From assembly GCA_018716295.1 (NCBI GenBank), contig DVKC01000041.1, positions 1-64,000 on the forward strand: 64,000 nt of DNA, in the 5' to 3' direction. The number at the start of each line of letters is the position of its first letter. Positions within the stretch are counted from its first letter, which is position 1. This DNA comes from Candidatus Avimuribaculum pullicola (lineage in GTDB: Bacteria; Bacteroidota; Bacteroidia; Bacteroidales; Muribaculaceae). This document shows, one piece after another, positions 57,823 to 64,000 of this stretch. The translations under genes were made by a program, and so were the position numbers. The notes beneath the pieces were generated by a model. The model was not told the origin of the DNA. It was given only the letters and a program-made list of their open reading frames with translations, and searched no databases.

Positions 57823-59148
57823 TCAATCTTTGTTCTTGTAAGGGACTATAATGCTTGTAGTTACTTGTAACGGATATGTGAAAATAGCGGCTTGTTCGCC
57901 TCCGATGTCGGTGTTGTTGGTGTTGCACACCAGCGTGTATTGTGTCAGGTGTGGTATGAGCCGTTGTGTATATTCGGGATTGTCGCGGTTGAGCAGGTCA
58001 AGGGCCATTTTTATGGCGATGATTGTCACGAAATTCACATCGGCCGATATGCCGGGTTCGAAGCTCACTTTTGCCAAATCCTCTTCGGTGGTGTAGAATC
58101 GGCGGTTTTGCGTCACGCGTCCCGATACGTATCCCACTGCGTCGAGGAAGTCGTCGTAGGTCGGTTGCCCTTGTGGAAGGCAATAGAAGATTTCGCCGGC
58201 AAATGCCCTCTCCCAGCAGCCTACCGACATGAAAGGCATTCCAGCCTCGACCGACAACTGGCATGCGTAGAGGTCGCCCTCGCGGTTGTCGGCACCGCCG
58301 ATAGCTATCGACGAGCTGCCGCAAAATGCGATAACCTCGTCGCGGTCAACTTCTTGTATCATGCAATTCTTCTTCACCACCTTGGCGTATGGATTGATTT
58401 GCAATATGCGGTCGGCCACGGCATCGGTCTTGTAGCGTCCCACATCGTAAATTCCGCATTGGTGGCGGCAGATGTTGTGGTAGCCGAATATGTCGTTGTC
58501 AACCAGCATGAATCGTCCCACGCCAGCCTTGGCAAGCTCTACAGCCACAAGGCTGCCCACCGAGCCGCACCCTATTAGCAGCGCGCCCTTGTCGAGCATT
58601 ATCGACGATTCGAGTATGCCTGTGTTGCGCGAGAACACATCGAGCTTGAGCGAATATGCCTCGGTTTTCACCTCGATGAATGTTTTGCATTGTATTATGT
58701 GCAAAGCATCGTTTTCCCAGTAGCCTACGACACGGTCTTCGCGGTTCCACCAGTCGGCTATTTCCTTGGCAGTATCTTCGTTGCCAAGCAGTGTCGCCAA
58801 CTTGGCTTCGATTTCTTGGCGCGAGGCTCTGCTGGCGGTCGCTTCAGCTGCTTTCCTGTTTTTGACCGCAGCTTGGAAGCGTTCGGCGGCAGTGAGGTTC
58901 TTGTCGATTTTCACGTCAAGCAATTCTACCTTTTGCTGCAGCGCGGCGAAAATATTCACAGGGACAATGCATCCCACCACTTCTACTCTCGATTGGTCGA
59001 TGTTGGCATCGGCCGGCGTGATGTTGAAGTAGTTGGAATTTTCGACGTAGTAGCCGGTAAGCATTGTTATGCCATATTGCTTTCCTGCCGTGGTCAAGTC
59101 GGCAGGAAGCAATATGCGGGGTTCGGGACGTTTCTTAGATATTTCCAT
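57823..59148 (-). CDS. E1-like/ThiF-family adenylating enzyme with about 190-aa N-terminal extension
   Basis: ALLIGCGSVGSLVAVELAKAGVGRFMLVDNDIFGYHNICRHQCGIYDVGRYKTDAVADRILQINPYAKV. Confidence 0.9.
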   Translation of the reverse strand: MEISKKRPEPRILLPADLTTAGKQYGITMLTGYYVENSNYFNITPADANIDQSRVEVVGCIVPVNIFAALQQKVELLDVKIDKNLTAAERFQAAVKNRKAAEATASRASRQEIEAKLATLLGNEDTAKEIADWWNREDRVVGYWENDALHIIQCKTFIEVKTEAYSLKLDVFSRNTGILESSIMLDKGALLIGCGSVGSLVAVELAKAGVGRFMLVDNDIFGYHNICRHQCGIYDVGRYKTDAVADRILQINPYAKVVKKNCMIQEVDRDEVIAFCGSSSIAIGGADNREGDLYACQLSVEAGMPFMSVGCWERAFAGEIFYCLPQGQPTYDDFLDAVGYVSGRVTQNRRFYTTEEDLAKVSFEPGISADVNFVTIIAIKMALDLLNRDNPEYTQRLIPHLTQYTLVCNTNNTDIGGEQAAIFTYPLQVTTSIIVPYKNKD

Positions 59149-59860
59149 TGCTCACCAATTTTCTGATTATTTTTTTGAAGTCGTTATATGCATCATCGGG
59201 AGTGTATCCCTTTGCGCTTTTAATGTCGGCTTGCATGATGGTGTCGATTATCTCGGTGTTGCTTTCATCGCTGCCATCGTCATTGGCAACCTGTTCTTCG
59301 CGGCGAGTGGTGTCTTCTACTACGCCACGGCTATTGAACACTGGCAAATCTTCTTCGGTGGTGAAACGAAGTGCAACAAAGTCGTCGGGAATCATTTCGC
59401 CGTTATCGACATACCAGTCGATGTCTTCGTATTCGCCATGCTGATCGACGTGATACATGGTGATGCGCATCTTCGGGTCGCAGTTTACCAATGCCGATAT
59501 TGCACCGTAACGCCTCCCTTTGGCAAATAGCAAATTGGTTTCGTCGTCGGTTGATGAAAACACGTCCATACTGCCAGGGTGCCGATGCCACAATCCCAAC
59601 ACTTGCATGCTGAGTCTGCCCTCGTATTGTGTGGCGACTACATTTTGCAGGTAATTGACAAATTCGGCATCATATTCAAAGTAGGCCTGGCGGTGTATGG
59701 TGTGGTAGCCAGGCGGGATGTTTTCAATTACGACCCACACGCCATTGTCGAGGATATACCCGATGAGTATTCCACCTGTTTCGATGGGATGCTTGTCGAT
59801 TGTTTCAGTCACAATGGCATTGAAAGCCCGTTGTGTGAACACTACGTAGGGTTTGTCCAT
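59135..59860 (-). CDS. JAB/MPN+ (JAMM) metalloprotease, deubiquitinase-like
   Basis: ETGGILIGY plus GLWHRHPGSMDVFSSTDD: exact HxH-x7-S-x2-D. Confidence 0.9.
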   Translation of the reverse strand: MDKPYVVFTQRAFNAIVTETIDKHPIETGGILIGYILDNGVWVVIENIPPGYHTIHRQAYFEYDAEFVNYLQNVVATQYEGRLSMQVLGLWHRHPGSMDVFSSTDDETNLLFAKGRRYGAISALVNCDPKMRITMYHVDQHGEYEDIDWYVDNGEMIPDDFVALRFTTEEDLPVFNSRGVVEDTTRREEQVANDDGSDESNTEIIDTIMQADIKSAKGYTPDDAYNDFKKIIRKLVSNGNI

Positions 59861-59867
59861 AGCTGTG

Positions 59868-60653
59868 TCAAATTCCGTCGGGTCGGTTGAAGTCGGCTTC
59901 GCTCAGTTCCCCTATCATCACTAATTCCAGAGCAGTGAGCCACTTGACGGCTAAGGCCAGTGTGGTGACAGCGGTCGAATAGGAATGGGCAGTATTGGTG
60001 AGGTCTTCGGCACGGGTGGTGCAGAGGAATTTCCCTCCTTCACCATCGTTTATCAGGTGGTGTGGATAGTATCCCAGCGCGTCGTGTACATCTTCCACGG
60101 TCGGTTGCCGCAGGTACACCCTTACAGTTCCGCCCATGACTGGGGTAGGGTAGTTGGGTGGGTATATTGCCAGCAATTCCCATTCCATGTCTTCCATGAA
60201 GCCAGGTTTTACTGTCCCAATCCAGCACATGCTGCCGTCTTCCAGTTTATAGAGTTCAAAATTTTTGAAAGGAGATTGGCGCATGAGGTCGATTTCGTCG
60301 TCGAGCATTTGAGGGTCGCGCTCATACCATTGAGCAGCCAGCTTGCCAGGTTGCGTGGTCAATTCTGTGCGTTCTTTCCCAGTAGTGTCGCCTTTGTCGC
60401 CCAATTGCACGGGACGTCCTTCCACCAAGTCCTTGGCTACCTTTTTTGCCGACTTGATTTTTGTTGGGTCTAATGCCAGTTTGCCAGGTTGTGTGGTCAA
60501 TTTAGTGCGTTCTTTTCCAGTGGTGTCACCATTGTCGCCCAATTGCACAGGTCGTCCTTCCACTAAGTCCTTGGCCACTTTTTTTGCCGATTTCAGTTTT
60601 GTGGGGTCCAAAGCCAAACGTCCGCTTGGGACCACGAGGAGATTTTTGTTCAT
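59868..60653 (-). CDS. Prokaryotic E2-like (ubiquitin-conjugating fold) protein with duplicated N-terminal module
   Basis: WELLAIYPPNYPTPVMGGTVRVYL...HHLINDGEGGKFLCTTRAEDLTNTAHSYSTAVTTLALAVKWLTALEL matches the E2 pattern YPxxYP..H..G..LC...W(L). Confidence 0.7.
   Translation of the reverse strand: MNKNLLVVPSGRLALDPTKLKSAKKVAKDLVEGRPVQLGDNGDTTGKERTKLTTQPGKLALDPTKIKSAKKVAKDLVEGRPVQLGDKGDTTGKERTELTTQPGKLAAQWYERDPQMLDDEIDLMRQSPFKNFELYKLEDGSMCWIGTVKPGFMEDMEWELLAIYPPNYPTPVMGGTVRVYLRQPTVEDVHDALGYYPHHLINDGEGGKFLCTTRAEDLTNTAHSYSTAVTTLALAVKWLTALELVMIGELSEADFNRPDGI
60343..60618. repeat. Two diverged 138-bp tandem units inside the E2-like gene
   Basis: GTGCGTTCTTT at 60367 and 60505; encodes [GK/R]LALDPTK[L/I]KSAKKVAKDLVEGRPVQLGD[N/K]GDTTGKERT[K/E]LTTQP twice. 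Confidence 0.92.
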
Positions 60654-60784
60654 AATAGTTTAGTTTTAATGGCAGGTTCTTTTAATGGTGTTTAGCTTGA
60701 CGAAGTCGGCAGAACCTATTATCCAATCTTCTACAATAATAAACTCTCTATATTGTTAGTTGTTGCTAAGTGCATTCGATAATG

Positions 60785-60815
60785 CAAATATAAGTATTTA
60801 TTTGTTCATTGGCAA
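60785..60815 (-). promoter_or_regulatory. Bacteroidetes promoter of the E2-JAB-E1 operon
   Basis: Minus strand TTG-N20-TATATTTG. Confidence 0.6.
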
Positions 60816-60881
60816 CATTGCAGCCATTAGTGTAAAATGATGTTCATAGCCAATCGTGATGAATTTTAATGGATTCGTTTG

Positions 60882-61289
60882 CTAAGAATTTTTGGGGCTG
60901 CTCGGACGTTGCTTTTTGCTGTAAGCATTTTGTGCTTCAGATACAGCGGCAAGATTGGTTGAGGAAGTTTCCACATCATTAAATGAATATGGAACAGGAA
61001 TATTGATAAGTTCAAGCCCTAACGATTCTTGCAAGGCAGATATTGTTTCCAAAGTCAAATTTTCTTGCCCTTTAAGCAATTTGGCAATATATGAAGGAGA
61101 AACGCCTATGCTATTGGCCAACTCTTTCTGTGTCATGCCTTTTTGATGTAAGCAGAAACGTATGGACAGTGCTATGTTTTGTGAAAGGCGCAGCCATTTT
61201 CGGTTGCGTTTCCTGTATTCCTCGGCTTGTATGTCTTCCATTGGCCGGTCTTTGGCAATGGCTTTTAGCTTTTCAATATTGAAATTCAT
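60882..61289 (-). CDS. XRE-family HTH protein (antitoxin-like)
   Basis: SIRFCLHQKGMTQKELANSIGVSPSYIAKLLKGQENLTLETISALQESLGLELI. Confidence 0.9.
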   Translation of the reverse strand: MNFNIEKLKAIAKDRPMEDIQAEEYRKRNRKWLRLSQNIALSIRFCLHQKGMTQKELANSIGVSPSYIAKLLKGQENLTLETISALQESLGLELINIPVPYSFNDVETSSTNLAAVSEAQNAYSKKQRPSSPKNS

Positions 61290-61310
61290 ATTTATGTGTT
61301 TTGAGTGAGG

Positions 61311-61468
61311 TTATATATCTTCCTCATCGATTATTCCGTTGATTCTCAACCAGGCTCTGCATATTCGATATCATTCCATTCATATAGAAGACGGTCATAT
61401 TCATTTTTGTCATGTCCGTCATATTGAATGCTATAAATATATGGAGGGAATATTTTGATTATTTCCAC
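61311..61468 (-). pseudogene. Truncated/frameshifted small protein resembling a HigB-type toxin N-terminus
   Basis: GTG start VEIIKIFPPYIYSIQYDGHDKNEYDRLLYEWNDIEYAEPG*; continuation RAWLRINGIIDEEDI* in another frame; directly upstream of the HTH gene; absent from the ORF track. Confidence 0.45.
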
Positions 61469-61711
61469 GACCGAGATTTATTAATACTGCAAATATAATA
61501 CTTTGTGTTTAATTATAATACAAAATACGCAAAAAATCAACTTATGGGTTGATTTTTATTGTTATTGCATAATAAGAGCGTCTGTTTGTTCACTTTATGC
61601 CGCTCCTTGGAGTTTGTGGCTTGGGGATATTGTGTAAAAGTAGTATTTTTGTGTGAATTTGGGTGGCGCATGTGGTTTTGCTTGGCATGTGCCAGCGTGA
61701 AAATAATCAAG

Positions 61712-63646
61712 ATGGGAAATAAAGAAGAATTGAAATATGACAAGGGGCTTGTCTTGGAGCATCTCAAAGCCCCTGCTTTTGGAATTGTAGGCGAGGTTGC
61801 CGACGAGATGGGGCGTGAGTGTTATGTAGTTGGAGGGTATGTGCGTGACATATTCCTTGGTCGAGTATCCAAGGACATAGATTTCGTGACAGTAGGCAGT
61901 GGTATCGAAGTGGCCGAGAAAGTCCAGCAACGGCTTGGGCGGAAGGCATCGTTGGCTGTTTTCCGTAACTTTGGCACGGCGCAAGTGAAATGGCAGGGCG
62001 GTGAGCTTGAGTTTGTCGGGGCACGTCGCGAATCATACACCCGCGACAGCCGCAATCCTATTGTGGAAGATGGGACGCTTGACGATGACCAACGCCGCCG
62101 CGACTTTACAATCAATGCTATGGCTGTGTGTGTCAATCGTGGACGTTTCGGCGAGTTGCTCGACCCATTTGGTGGAATTGACGACTTGAACGCAGGTATT
62201 ATACGTACACCACTCGACCCCGACATAACTTTCTCGGACGACCCGTTGCGCATGATGAGGGCCATCAGGTTTGCCACGCAACTCGGTTTTGAGATATATC
62301 CCGATACATTTGCCGCTATTGAGCGAAATCGCGAACGAATAGGCATAATTTCACATGAACGCATTGCCGATGAATTGATGAAGATTATGAAGTCGGGCAC
62401 ACCGTCGCGAGGTTTCATGCTGCTCGACCGATGCCGCTTGCTCGAAATTATTTTCCCTGAATTGGCCGCGTTGAAAGGCGTGGAAACGATGAACGGGCGT
62501 GGGCATAAAGATAATTTCTTGCACACGATGCAGGTGCTTGACAACGTGGCTGCAAGCAGCGACAATGTGTGGTTGCGGTGGGCTGCGCTTTTGCACGATA
62601 TTGCCAAACCTGCCACAAAACGTTATGATGAAAAACTCGGCTGGACGTTCCATAACCATAATTTCATAGGCGAAAAGATGGTGCCGCGTATATTCAAGCG
62701 CATGCGTTTGCCTATGAACGAAAAAATGAAATATGTGGCCAAACTTGTGGGGTTGCACATGCGCCCGATAGCATTGGTCGAGGAGGTTGTCACAGACTCG
62801 GCAGTAAGACGACTGTTGTTTGATGCCGGTGATGATATCGATGACCTTATGACATTGTGTGCTGCCGACATCACATCGAAAAATCGAGAAAAAGTGCGCC
62901 GTTTCAAGGAAAATTACGACCTCGTGCGGCGTAAGTTGGTGGAATTGGAGGAGAAAGACCGCATACGCAATTTCCAGCCGCCAGTTACTGGTGAAGAGAT
63001 AATGACAACATTCGGCTTGAAGCCATGTAGCGAGGTGGGCAAGATTAAAGAAGCTATAAAGAATGCCATACTTGATGGCAAGGTGGCAAACGACCATGCG
63101 GCTGCACATCAGTTTATGCTTGCCGTGGCTGTAGAAATGGGTTTGCGGCCTGTGGCGGTCGAGTCTTCGGTGCAGGGTGAAGCCCGTGAAGTGTATCATT
63201 CTCCGATTGGCGATATGCTGCTTGTGTCGGATGGTAAGGGGCTGGCTGAATGTCGATTTGTTGATGAAGTGGATATGGAGGCAAATGCTGCAAAGGGGAA
63301 TGCCATTACCAACTTGGCTGCCAAACAGCTTGCCGAGTACTTTGCTGGTACGCGGCGCGATTTCACTGTGCCACTCTCGATGCATGGTACTGACTTCCAG
63401 CAACAAGTGTGGCAACAATTGACAAAAATACCATACGGGACTTATATGACTTATGCACAAGTTGCTGCCGCTATAGGCAATCCGCAGGCAACTCGTGCCG
63501 TAGGGAACGCCAATGGTCGAAATCCTGTGGTTGTGATTGTACCGTGCCACCGCGTGCTTGCATCGGGTGGTCGTCTTGGTGGATATTCGGCAGGACTTGA
63601 ACGCAAAGAATATTTGCTGAAGTTGGAATCAATAGCAGTGAAATAG
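61712..63646 (+). CDS. CCA tRNA nucleotidyltransferase (HD-domain) fused to methylated-DNA-[protein]-cysteine S-methyltransferase
   Basis: N-term YVVGGYVRDIFLGRVSKDIDFVTVG, RRRDFTINAMAV, LLHDIAKPATK; C-term YHSPIGDMLLVSDGKGLAEC, QQVWQQLTKIPYGTYMTYAQVAAAIG, IVPCHRVLASGGRLGGYSAGLERKEYLLKLE; start at MGNKEEL. Confidence 0.9.
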   Translation: MGNKEELKYDKGLVLEHLKAPAFGIVGEVADEMGRECYVVGGYVRDIFLGRVSKDIDFVTVGSGIEVAEKVQQRLGRKASLAVFRNFGTAQVKWQGGELEFVGARRESYTRDSRNPIVEDGTLDDDQRRRDFTINAMAVCVNRGRFGELLDPFGGIDDLNAGIIRTPLDPDITFSDDPLRMMRAIRFATQLGFEIYPDTFAAIERNRERIGIISHERIADELMKIMKSGTPSRGFMLLDRCRLLEIIFPELAALKGVETMNGRGHKDNFLHTMQVLDNVAASSDNVWLRWAALLHDIAKPATKRYDEKLGWTFHNHNFIGEKMVPRIFKRMRLPMNEKMKYVAKLVGLHMRPIALVEEVVTDSAVRRLLFDAGDDIDDLMTLCAADITSKNREKVRRFKENYDLVRRKLVELEEKDRIRNFQPPVTGEEIMTTFGLKPCSEVGKIKEAIKNAILDGKVANDHAAAHQFMLAVAVEMGLRPVAVESSVQGEAREVYHSPIGDMLLVSDGKGLAECRFVDEVDMEANAAKGNAITNLAAKQLAEYFAGTRRDFTVPLSMHGTDFQQQVWQQLTKIPYGTYMTYAQVAAAIGNPQATRAVGNANGRNPVVVIVPCHRVLASGGRLGGYSAGLERKEYLLKLESIAVK

Positions 63647-63670
63647 GCACTGCCGATGAATATGCAAATA

Positions 63671-63707
63671 AGCGGGGCTGCACATGCTTGAAATGTGCAG
63701 CCCCGCT
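63671..63707. terminator. Perfect 15-bp hairpin between convergent genes
   Basis: AGCGGGGCTGCACAT..ATGTGCAGCCCCGCT. Confidence 0.8.
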
Positions 63708-63733
63708 TGTGTTGGGTTATTTGTGTGATTGGT

Positions 63734-64000
63734 TTATTTTACTACATAGTCGCTTGAAGCAGGTGTGCGATACCAATCGTTGTCTTGGGCGTGGTCGGCA
63801 GCCCAAGTGGCAAATTGTGTGTATGCCACGTTGATGCTTGTGCGTTCGGTTGGCCACAGCCAATTGTTGCCATCAATGCAAATCATTTGCGGTGCGCTGC
63901 CAGCTTCGGGGGCTGCGATGGTGGCTTGTCCATCGTTGCCGTCAACGACAATCGTAAATCCGCCCATGTCGGTCGATGCCATGCTGAAATCTGCACCGAC
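63734..64000 (-). CDS. C-terminal part of a LruC/DUF4842-like exported protein, runs off the window edge
   Basis: Frame open to position 64000 (VGADFSMASTDMGG...); C-terminal DGNNWLWPTERTSINVAYTQFATWAADHAQDNDWYRTPA. Confidence 0.55.
   Translation of the reverse strand, partial: VGADFSMASTDMGGFTIVVDGNDGQATIAAPEAGSAPQMICIDGNNWLWPTERTSINVAYTQFATWAADHAQDNDWYRTPASSDYVVK

Noticed and set aside
60343-60618. Tandem N-terminal modules as poly-ubiquitin-like domains
   Set aside because: 46 aa is too short for a beta-grasp fold and the pattern is Lys-rich helix/loop, not five-stranded; a structure prediction would be decisive

Overview
The window looks like a Bacteroidales chromosome (SusC/SusD pair, TAnnTTTG -7 promoter boxes, 3-dehydroquinate synthase/MenD/rpsU housekeeping genes); Muribaculaceae- or Prevotella-like is an inference. 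From left to right it holds: a DUF4143-type AAA ATPase preceded by 23-bp tandem repeats; AI-2E permease, aroB, HAD hydrolase, GH35 beta-galactosidase and an Rpn/PDDEXK protein; a TonB receptor / beta-helix / metallophosphoesterase cassette; MscS and GNAT genes; a MITE-like inverted repeat beside a possible structured ncRNA; an AT-rich block of exported proteins (caspase-fold protease, two paralogous DUF-like proteins, a WG-repeat protein); an ECF sigma operon; a ROK-regulated polysaccharide utilization locus; a PorZ-like protein, menD, a frameshifted xpt, ferredoxin, GT2, a sensor kinase, an ACT protein and rpsU with a long structured leader; a second intergenic ncRNA candidate; a sulfatase; and an E2-JAB-E1 ubiquitin-like conjugation operon beside an HTH/toxin remnant. 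The right edge has an apparent CCA tRNA nucleotidyltransferase-MGMT fusion. The strongest candidates for follow-up are (1) the E2-JAB-E1-TM operon with no visible Ubl and with a duplicated Lys-rich N-terminal module on the E2, (2) the CCA/MGMT fusion, (3) the AT-rich caspase/WG cluster, and (4) two untranslated structured intergenic regions. All family calls come from motif reading by eye; no search was run.
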